Of a stretch of 21,499 nucleotides of DNA, positions 16,640 to 21,499 are shown one piece after another. Under the pieces are notes generated by a model. It was given only the letters and a program-made list of their open reading frames with translations, was not told where the DNA came from and did no database searches. The DNA is from Prevotellaceae bacterium UBA4359 (GTDB lineage: Bacteria > Bacteroidota > Bacteroidia > Bacteroidales > Bacteroidaceae): assembly GCA_002393555.1 (NCBI GenBank), contig DGSP01000051.1:517-22015 (forward strand). The letters run 5' to 3'. The translations under genes and the position numbers were made by a program. Within the stretch, counting starts at the first letter, position 1. Each line of letters starts with the position of its first letter.

Positions 16640-16900
16640 GATTATCCGCAAACGTACCACCAACTGCTTATTTCAGACATGCGTTCATTTCAACACGAAT
16701 GACACGAAATTTCACCAAGCCATGCGGAAAAAGAGAACACAAAGCCGCAAGCGGCGACCAATTGCACGAACCATCCGGATGGTTTTGTGTGTTTAGTCGC
16801 ACCGAAGGTGCTTTGTGTAATGTTTTCTGGTTGCATAGTTTGAGAATATTCGTGTAATTCGTGTTAAAATGAGCAGTTGGTGGTACGTTTGCGGATAGTC
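16640..16900. repeat. 261-bp nested inverted-repeat element
   Basis: Outer arms 16640-16673 and 16867-16900 are complementary at 32 of 34 positions, including a perfect 25-bp core (16644-16668 with 16872-16896). Both exceptions are T-G on the + strand. Inside lies a second arm pair, 16692-16709 with 16848-16865 (16 of 18), built from repeats of ACACGAAT. The centre has ACACAAA (16737) facing TTTGTGT (16812) and three small hairpins: GCCGC-AA-GCGGC (16744-16755), the palindrome ACCATCCGGATGGT (16770-16783) and GCACC-GAA-GGTGC (16799-16811). No convincing coding frame lies inside. It could be a small non-autonomous mobile element or a structured RNA. Confidence 0.75.
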
Positions 16901-16978
16901 GTAATTATTTTTCATACGGCATTTTTCCCCACTTTTTTCATGGTGTTTTATACAGTCTCGCGACAGCCTTAGTGTCGT

Positions 16979-17111
16979 AGCCTCCAAAGAGATTCTTCCA
17001 CAGCCTCCAAACAGACCCTTCCGCAGCCTCTAAACCGACGTCCCCGACGTCGGTCAACCGATGTCCCCGATGTCGGTCAACCGATGTCCCCGACATCGGT
17101 TGAGAGGCTTA
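16979..17111. repeat. 23-bp-period repeat array with three hairpins
   Basis: Units begin at 16979 and 17002 (AGCCTCCAAA followed by about 13 variable bases). A third AGCCTC copy at 17025 runs into three hairpin units starting at 17035, 17058 and 17081, each 8-bp arm, CCC loop, 8-bp arm. All steps are 23 bp, so the array is unlikely to be coding. Arms of 14 nt (17025-17038 with 17096-17109, 13 of 14 complementary) enclose the hairpin set. The array lies downstream of the MFS gene, beyond its terminator. Confidence 0.85.
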
Positions 17112-17128
17112 TGGCAATAGCAAAGTGC

Positions 17129-17165
17129 AAAAAAAGAAGAGAGCCTCGCATGGCTGTGGAGGCTC
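17129..17165 (-). terminator. Rho-independent terminator of the MFS gene
   Basis: On the - strand the stem GAGCCTC / GAGGCTC (17165-17159 and 17147-17141) with an 11-nt loop is followed by TCTTC and then seven T (17135-17129). It lies about 50 bp past the MFS stop. Confidence 0.7.
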
Positions 17166-17217
17166 CCTTCTGTTGTTTGTTCAACTCTCGCAAATCGGGT
17201 TGGGAAGAGTCGGTGTG

Positions 17218-18687
17218 TTACTTCGTGATGGGCTTGTACTTGGGCACAAGCACCTTCATGAGTGCCCAGGCGATGAGGTAGGCCACGGCGCAGTAGCAGA
17301 AGACTATCATGTAGCCGGCGGGTTTGCCTGTCACACCGAAGAACTGGAAGGCTTCGCCTTGCTGCTCGGCATGGGTGAAGAGGAGACCGCTGCCCCAGTT
17401 GATGGCGAAGGAACAGAGACCGCCGAACATGGTGCCGATGCCGGTGATGGAGGCTATGGCCGACTTGGGGAACATGTCGCCGATGGTGGAGTAGAGGTTG
17501 GCCGACCATGACTGATGACCTGCTCCAGCCAGACCGATGATGATGCAGGGCCACCATACGGAGGTGTCGGCCAGGGGCTGGGCAAACATGGCGAAGATGG
17601 GGAAGAAGGCGAAGATGAGCATGGCGAGCATGCGGCCAGCGTATGGTTCCATGCCTTTTTTCTCCACGAAGTATTTGGGCAGATAGCCGCCGCCGATGCT
17701 GACTATGGTGACGATGAGGTAGAGCACGAAGATGAGGGCCTGTCCCATGGGGTCGGACGACTTGTAGCCCAGTTCGGAGAAGTAGGCGGGTGCCCAGAAG
17801 AGGAAGAACCACCACACGCCGTCGGTGAGGAGTTTGCCCACGATGAAGGCCCATGTCTGGCGATAGGTGAAGCACTTGAGGAAGGAAATCTGCAGGTTGT
17901 CGTTGGCCTGTTCGCGGTTGGGGTTGGCAGCAGCCTTTGCCTCGTCGGCTGGTGCGTTGGCATCTTGCTGGATGTAGGCTAACTCGGCAGCGTTCACTCG
18001 GCTGCTCTCGGCTGGCTTGTTGTAGAGTACAGCCCAGAGCACTGCCCAGATGAAGCCGACTCCACCAATGATGATGAAGGCCATTTCCCAGCCCATCTGC
18101 TCGGCCAGCACGGGGATGGTGAGCGGTGCGGCGAGGGCACCCACGGAGGCTCCGGCGTTGAAGATGGAGGTGGCGAGGGCACGGTCTTTCTTGGGAAAGT
18201 ACTCGGCGGTCACCTTGATGGCGGCAGGGAAGTTGCCTGCCTCGCCTGTGGCCAGCACGATGCGGCAGGAGAGGAAGAGCCACACACTGATGGTGGAGAT
18301 GGTCAGTGCCAGGTCGGTGCCGGCCTTGACGGCGCGCAGGGCTTCTTCGTCGGGCAGGTCGGTGAGCGACATGGTGAGGATGCCGCATCCGGCATGCAGG
18401 CAGGCACCGATGCTCCAGATGATGATGGCCCAGATGTAGCCTTTCTTCGTGCCCATCCAGTCGATGAACTTGCCAGCGAAGAGGGAGATGAAGGCATAGA
18501 AGATGGAGAAGGCGGCGGTGATGAAACCGTAGTCGGCGTCGCTCCAGTGGAAGTCGAGGGCGATGAAGTCTTTCCATGTGAGTGAGAGCACTTGGCGGTC
18601 CATGTAGTTGACCGTGGTGGCGAGGAAGAGCATCGCGCAGATGACCCAACGGTAGTTGGTCATCTTGTTGGTTGTAAGATTGTTCAT
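17218..18687 (-). CDS. MFS transporter of the ACS family, hexuronate (ExuT)-like
   Basis: 489 residues with about 12 membrane helices. NYMDRQVLS follows helix one, GKFIDWMGTKKGY is the loop 2-3 MFS motif, and AEYFPKKDRALATSIFNAGASVGALAAP is the conserved ACS-family stretch found in hexuronate and related organic-anion transporters. The central loop includes SRVNAAELAYIQQD. It probably imports glucuronate or galacturonate by proton symport at the inner membrane; other organic anions are possible. Uronates are released from glucuronoxylan, which would fit the xylan enzymes at the window start, but the two loci are about 8.5 kb apart and divergent in role. It starts 50 bp after folB. No -7 box is seen in that gap, so co-transcription is likely. 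ATG 18663 (MTNYRW) is an alternative start. Confidence 0.82.
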   Translation of the reverse strand: MNNLTTNKMTNYRWVICAMLFLATTVNYMDRQVLSLTWKDFIALDFHWSDADYGFITAAFSIFYAFISLFAGKFIDWMGTKKGYIWAIIIWSIGACLHAGCGILTMSLTDLPDEEALRAVKAGTDLALTISTISVWLFLSCRIVLATGEAGNFPAAIKVTAEYFPKKDRALATSIFNAGASVGALAAPLTIPVLAEQMGWEMAFIIIGGVGFIWAVLWAVLYNKPAESSRVNAAELAYIQQDANAPADEAKAAANPNREQANDNLQISFLKCFTYRQTWAFIVGKLLTDGVWWFFLFWAPAYFSELGYKSSDPMGQALIFVLYLIVTIVSIGGGYLPKYFVEKKGMEPYAGRMLAMLIFAFFPIFAMFAQPLADTSVWWPCIIIGLAGAGHQSWSANLYSTIGDMFPKSAIASITGIGTMFGGLCSFAINWGSGLLFTHAEQQGEAFQFFGVTGKPAGYMIVFCYCAVAYLIAWALMKVLVPKYKPITK

Positions 18688-18737
18688 GTTGGTTTTAGTA
18701 TGTTTTGGTTAAGAATGATTTTTGTGTTTATGGGTGT

Positions 18738-19100
18738 TTATGGTTTGGTCATGGTCAGTTCCACTCCTGCTCCCTGGCAGTCGGCCCCCATCGGCGGATT
18801 CTCTTTCAGAATCTTGATGCGGACGGATTGTGCCGTCGGACACTGGCGGAGGATGGATTGTGCGATGCGTCCGGCCACGTGTTCGAGCAGACGGGAGGGT
18901 GTGGCCATCTCGTGGCGGATGATGGTAAAAAGGTCGGCATAGTTGATGGTGCTGGACAGTTCGTCGTGGGCGATTGCGGCTGAAAAGTCGGTCTCCACTT
19001 CGGCATCGATGGTGAAGTAGGCTCCGATTTTCCGTTCTTGCTCCATGACACCGTGGTGGGCATAGAGTCGCAGTTGTTGGAGTATGATTTTATGGCTCAT
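18738..19100 (-). CDS. folB: Dihydroneopterin aldolase
   Basis: 120 residues, the normal FolB length. It converts 7,8-dihydroneopterin to 6-hydroxymethyl-7,8-dihydropterin and glycolaldehyde in cytoplasmic folate synthesis. Family residues are in place: HHGVMEQERKIGAYF with Glu22, STINYADL with Tyr54, SRLLEHVAGRI with Glu73, and the lysine of ILKENPP (Lys99), corresponding to Glu22, Tyr54, Glu74 and Lys100 of the well-studied S. aureus enzyme. The start overlaps the end of the upstream NrdJ-tail-like gene by 11 bp, suggesting translational coupling. No other folate gene is in the window. Confidence 0.93.
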   Translation of the reverse strand: MSHKIILQQLRLYAHHGVMEQERKIGAYFTIDAEVETDFSAAIAHDELSSTINYADLFTIIRHEMATPSRLLEHVAGRIAQSILRQCPTAQSVRIKILKENPPMGADCQGAGVELTMTKP

Positions 19101-19587
19101 CGTTCGTCTCTTCAGGCTCTTCGGTGGCTTCGGATGGGGTGATGTACTTCTTCAGCGCACGGACCACCCCGTTGGTCCAGTTGTTGATGTCTTCGCCGTC
19201 GAGTTGGAGTGAACTGACGAGTTTGATGACATGGGTGAGTGGCATTCTGTAGCGCAGGATGCCGCTGATGAGTTTGGCGTAGTTCCAGTATTCTTTGTTG
19301 AACCGCTCGGAGAGTCCCTCGACCGTGGTCTTGTAGCCGCGCCGGTTGACGAAGGTGAAGTCGTAGCGTTTGCTTCCGTCCTCGTTGATGTGCTTGACGA
19401 TGTAGCCCTTTGTCACGGTTTTGGGGAGTGCTATGCCGTCTTCATCGTCGAGCACGCCGGTGAAGATTTCGTAGGGATAGCCGTTGAGGAGTCCGACAAA
19501 GGCTACCCACTTCTCTTTCTTGTTTTGGAACTTGACCACGTCGCACTCAAGGCTGACGGGGCGTTCTTCAGTGATTTCTGATGGCAT
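19090..19587 (-). CDS. Stand-alone homologue of the C-terminal region of B12-dependent ribonucleotide reductase (NrdJ)
   Basis: 165 residues. KEKWVAFVGLLNGYPYEIFT, RRGYKTTVEGLSERFNKEYW, NYAKLISGILRYRMPLTHVI and WTNGVVRALKKYI resemble, from memory, the segment before the Cys-rich tail of Bacteroidetes class II ribonucleotide reductases. The catalytic barrel is absent. So is the C-terminal CxxC-type redox or zinc tail: only one Cys (Cys15) is present, and the protein ends in an acidic TEEPEETNDEP stretch. It therefore cannot be a reductase by itself; a regulatory or accessory role is possible. ATG 19587 is chosen: the frame extends upstream to 19659, but the promoter (19630-19660) lies inside that extension. 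It is the first gene of an operon with folB. Confidence 0.65.
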   Translation of the reverse strand: MPSEITEERPVSLECDVVKFQNKKEKWVAFVGLLNGYPYEIFTGVLDDEDGIALPKTVTKGYIVKHINEDGSKRYDFTFVNRRGYKTTVEGLSERFNKEYWNYAKLISGILRYRMPLTHVIKLVSSLQLDGEDINNWTNGVVRALKKYITPSEATEEPEETNDEP

Positions 19588-19629
19588 GTATTTGAACCTT
19601 TTTTGTTGCAAAAAACTGTTAAGTAAAGA

Positions 19630-19660
19630 CAAAAGTACGAGAGTTTTGCGACATGGCAAA
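19630..19660 (-). promoter_or_regulatory. Bacteroidetes promoter for the NrdJ-tail/folB operon
   Basis: On the - strand TTTG (19660-19657) is followed by 19 bp and then TACTTTTG (19637-19630), matching the TTTG / TAnnTTTG pattern. It fixes the downstream ATG 19587 as the real start, with a leader of about 36 nt. Confidence 0.75.
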
Positions 19661-19681
19661 ATAAAAGTGGAAGGAAATGCC

Positions 19682-19689
19682 TATCTTTG
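19682..19689 (+). promoter_or_regulatory. -7 box of the nitroreductase promoter
   Basis: TATCTTTG matches TAnnTTTG exactly and is followed by GCAAAAAAC, 39 bp before the ATG at 19729. No good -33 TTTG lies at the usual spacing. It is divergent from the NrdJ-tail promoter 20-50 bp away. Confidence 0.65.
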
Positions 19690-19728
19690 CAAAAAACTAA
19701 ATTGTAAATCTCTAAAATCGTACTTTTT

Positions 19729-20466
19729 ATGGCATCTTTTATCAACAGACGGACTATCCGTCGGTATAAGCAGGAGGACATTCCTGTGGAGAAACTGGAG
19801 TCGTTGCTTTTCCAGGCATCGCGGGCTGCCACGATGGGAAACATGCAGTTGTATAGCGTGGTGGTGACCCGTTCGGAAGAAATGAAGGAGCGTCTTTCGC
19901 CGCTGCATTTTGCTCAGCCCATGGTGAAGGGTGCGCCTGTGGTGCTGACGTTCTGTGCCGACTTCAACCGCTTCACGAAATGGTGTGAACAGAGGAATGC
20001 CGATGCGGGCTATGACAATTTGCTTTCGCTGATGAACGCTGTGAGCGACACACTGCTCTATGTGCAGGCTTTCTGCACACTGGCCGAGGAGGCTGGCTAT
20101 GGCACATGCTATCTGGGCACGACACTCTACAATCCGCAGGGCATCATCGACCTGCTGAAGTTGCCGCGACTCACGTTCCCCGTGGCCACCATCACCGTGG
20201 GTGTGCCAGACGAGCAGCCTGAGCAGCCAGACCGCTTGCCCCATCTGGCTTACATCCACGAGGAGACGTATCACGACTACACACCCGACCAACTGGACAT
20301 CATCTACTACTTCAAAGAGCAGTTGGAGGAGAACCGAAAGTTTGTGGAAATCAACAAGAAGGAGAACCTTGCGCAGGTGTTCACCGACTGCCGCTACACC
20401 CGGAAGGATAACGAGGCCATGTCGGCAGGGTTGCTGGAAGTGCTGAAAAAACAAGGCTTCATGTAG
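19729..20466 (+). CDS. Nitroreductase-family flavin oxidoreductase (NfsA/NfrA-like)
   Basis: 245 residues, the usual size for NfsA/NfrA-type NAD(P)H-dependent FMN reductases. INRRTIRRYK is the N-terminal FMN-phosphate-binding arginine motif, SRAATMGNMQLYSVVVV-like residues follow at the flavin pocket (ATMGNMQLYS), and EEAGYGTCYLGTTLYNPQGI is the central conserved stretch. The C-terminal RYTRKDNEAMSAGLLEVLKK helix is also typical. It likely reduces nitro, quinone or flavin substrates in the cytoplasm using a homodimer-bound FMN; the physiological substrate is unknown. Its last codons (KQGFM-stop) are encoded inside the first unit of a 23-bp repeat array. There, the TAG stop corresponds to CAG in the other units. 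Confidence 0.88.
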   Translation: MASFINRRTIRRYKQEDIPVEKLESLLFQASRAATMGNMQLYSVVVTRSEEMKERLSPLHFAQPMVKGAPVVLTFCADFNRFTKWCEQRNADAGYDNLLSLMNAVSDTLLYVQAFCTLAEEAGYGTCYLGTTLYNPQGIIDLLKLPRLTFPVATITVGVPDEQPEQPDRLPHLAYIHEETYHDYTPDQLDIIYYFKEQLEENRKFVEINKKENLAQVFTDCRYTRKDNEAMSAGLLEVLKKQGFM

Positions 20467-20568
20467 GGCGAGCAGGACTTCATGCAGAGGCGAAACAGGA
20501 CTTCATGCAGAGGCAAAACAAGGCTTCATGCAGAGGCGAAAAAAGGCTTCATGCAGAGAACAAAAAAA
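20453..20568 (+). repeat. 23-bp tandem repeat array at the 3' end of the nitroreductase gene
   Basis: Five imperfect copies of a unit centred on CTTCATGCAGAGGC. The TTCATG core lies at 20458, 20479, 20502, 20525 and 20548: one step of 21 bp, then three of 23 bp. The first copy encodes the nitroreductase C-terminus and stop. The last merges into the A-run of the terminator for the opposite-strand gene. Units abut without spacers, so it is not a CRISPR array. Confidence 0.88.
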
Positions 20569-20594
20569 GACGAGGGGGATTATTCCTCCTCGTC
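20562..20594 (-). terminator. Rho-independent terminator overlapping the stop of the acidic-tail gene
   Basis: Arms 20569-20579 and 20584-20594 are complementary at 10 of 11 positions with a TTAT loop. On the - strand the stem is followed by seven T (20568-20562). One arm encodes the final Asp/Glu codons and the TAA stop (20582-20580) sits in the loop. Confidence 0.8.
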
Positions 20595-21422
20595 TGCTAT
20601 TTCATCGATGTTGTCGATGTCTTCCAACTGGATGTTGTTCTCGTCTGGCTCTTCGTCTTCTATTTCCTCGTCCACTTCGCCGTCCAGTTTCTTGAGTTCC
20701 TCTTCGTCCAAGTCCTCGTCATCATCCTCGTCATCTTCTTCCACGTCGAGGTCGTCGTCGTAGCCATCTTCTTCTTCGCTGGTGTGTCGATGGCGGCGTC
20801 GGCGTCCATCTTCCTCATCGTCGATGCTGTAGTCGATGTGTACCTTCTCCACCTTTGGTTTCGGCTTCATGAAGATTCCCTCAATCCATGTGCCACGCAG
20901 GATTTCCAGCACATCGTAGCCATCCTCCTTGCGGCGTTCCACGATGCCTCCGGCCTTGTGCATGGTCTTTTCAGGCATGACGGTGCAATCGACAAAGAAT
21001 GCCGACTCGATGATGTCCTGAATGGCCAGTGGAAGGCCCTTCCAGCCGGTGCCCATGTTGTGGTTGATGAGGTCAAGCACTTCCCACGCTTCGAGGTGCT
21101 GTATATTTTCCAGTGTCAGGTCTGTCACCTTCTTGATGGGGTGCTTGCGGATGGCGATGGCGTTGTTGCCATTCTCGTCGGGGGTGGAAAACACTTCAAA
21201 TCCAATGTTTTCGAGTTGGTTCACCTTCTCGGTGTCCTCTCTTTTGAGGTATTGGATGTCGAACACGGTGCGGATGATGTTCGTGTAGTGTTTTTCGCTC
21301 TCGACAAATTCTTCACGCTTCTTCTTGGCATCGATAATCATCTGGCTGAGTTCGCCAGCGGTGATGGTCCAGACATTGCTTTTGTTCAGGTCGTCGAGCG
21401 ACAACTTGGTTTTTTGTTTCAT
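20580..21422 (-). CDS. Hypothetical protein with highly acidic C-terminal tail
   Basis: 280 residues; not recognised. The N-terminal 200 residues look folded and soluble, with mixed helices (ITAGELSQMIIDAKKKREEF, LEAWEVLDLINHNMG) and a conserved-looking segment around GIVERRKEDGYDVLEILRG. No membrane helix or signal peptide is visible. A basic cluster, RRRRHRH, lies near residues 206-212. It is followed by a 67-residue tail in which 42 residues are Asp or Glu, surely disordered. Such tails occur in nucleic-acid mimics, chaperones and metal- or protein-binding factors; nothing decides between these. It has its own -7 box (21473-21480) and terminator, so it is probably a single-gene unit. It converges with the nitroreductase. 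Confidence 0.8.
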   Translation of the reverse strand: MKQKTKLSLDDLNKSNVWTITAGELSQMIIDAKKKREEFVESEKHYTNIIRTVFDIQYLKREDTEKVNQLENIGFEVFSTPDENGNNAIAIRKHPIKKVTDLTLENIQHLEAWEVLDLINHNMGTGWKGLPLAIQDIIESAFFVDCTVMPEKTMHKAGGIVERRKEDGYDVLEILRGTWIEGIFMKPKPKVEKVHIDYSIDDEEDGRRRRHRHTSEEEDGYDDDLDVEEDDEDDDEDLDEEELKKLDGEVDEEIEDEEPDENNIQLEDIDNIDEIADEEE

Positions 21423-21472
21423 GTTGCTATAATATAATAATGTGTAAATTGGTGCATGAAGGAAATCGGCTG

Positions 21473-21480
21473 CAAAGGTA
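21473..21480 (-). promoter_or_regulatory. -7 box for the acidic-tail gene
   Basis: The - strand reads TACCTTTG, matching TAnnTTTG, about 50 bp before the ATG at 21422. The -33 element would fall at or beyond the window edge. Confidence 0.6.
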
Positions 21481-21499
21481 CGATTAAGTGAGAGAAAAA

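Larger units (their letters stand above)
16489..17217. other. 729-bp gene-free region between the SPFH and MFS genes
   Basis: Contents from left to right: leader and promoter of the SPFH operon (to 16596), an A-rich stretch, the nested inverted repeat (16640-16900), a T-rich stretch with a small CGACA/TGTCG hairpin (16961-16975), the 23-bp array (16979-17111), the MFS terminator (17129-17165), and a short tail to the MFS stop. Open frames here are short and show no protein-like composition. Confidence 0.75.

Noticed and set aside
16518..16796. 92-residue + strand frame in the gene-free region
   Set aside because: Lys/Arg/Thr-rich, spans the promoter and the inverted repeat, and has no protein-like pattern.
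16979..17111. CRISPR-like regular repeats
   Set aside because: Units abut directly with a 23-bp period, no unique spacers and no cas genes nearby.
17054..18649. 531-residue - strand open frame
   Set aside because: It lies in another frame of the MFS gene and is Arg/His/Leu-rich with no domain; it is a shadow.
20453..20568. CRISPR-like or protein-coding repeats after nitroreductase
   Set aside because: No spacers; the 23-bp step is not a multiple of three and frames drift between units.
20505..21437. 310-residue + strand open frame beginning in the repeat array
   Set aside because: Antisense to the acidic-tail gene; its Val/Phe/Leu runs arise from reversed Asp/Glu codons.
1..21499. tRNA, rRNA, riboswitch, transposase or phage genes
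   Set aside because: None seen on either strand by reading; small structured RNAs outside 16.6-17.1 kb cannot be excluded by eye.

Overview
The window reads as chromosomal DNA from a member of the Bacteroidales, most likely Prevotella-like. The reasons are the glycoside hydrolase set (GH43, GH8, GH97, GH31, all with signal peptides), A/T-rich gene spacers with no clear Shine-Dalgarno sequence, four copies of the Bacteroidetes -7 promoter box (TAnnTTTG), and a stand-alone homologue of the tail of the Bacteroidetes B12-dependent ribonucleotide reductase. Family calls come from sequence motifs recognised by eye; no database search was run.

Layout. (1) 74-8718, + strand: four closely spaced genes for secreted or periplasmic glycan-degrading enzymes: a doubled GH43-CBM6 protein, a GH8 reducing-end xylosidase-like enzyme, a GH97 of the retaining type and a GH31 alpha-xylosidase-like enzyme with an inserted PA14 domain. 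Together they look like part of a xylan or arabinoxylan utilisation locus; no SusC/SusD pair lies inside the window. (2) 8727-11758, - strand: rmuC, an mscS-type channel and a HAD phosphatase under one promoter. (3) 11922-16488, - strand: an operon for SPFH (stomatin-like) protein, DUF2975 membrane protein, small XRE regulator, CPBP membrane protease and SppA protease. This combination suggests membrane-protein quality control. (4) 16489-17217: a 729-bp gene-free stretch holding a 261-bp nested inverted repeat and a 23-bp-period array whose hairpins show compensatory changes. (5) 17218-19587, - strand: the NrdJ-tail-like protein, folB, and an ACS-family MFS transporter resembling hexuronate transporters. 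(6) 19729-20466, + strand: a nitroreductase whose 3' end runs into a second 23-bp array. (7) 20580-21422, - strand: an unrecognised protein with a very acidic tail, whose terminator stem overlaps its own stop codon.

The most unusual material is non-coding. Both structured elements in 16.6-17.1 kb keep complete arm pairing only if read as + strand RNA, because their arm differences are G-U pairs on that strand and A-C mismatches on the other. Two arrays about 3.4 kb apart share a 23-bp period and a GAGGC-N5-AAGG skeleton, each lying downstream of a gene in the same relative orientation. Among proteins, the SPFH-SppA operon and the stand-alone NrdJ tail deserve the closest look.
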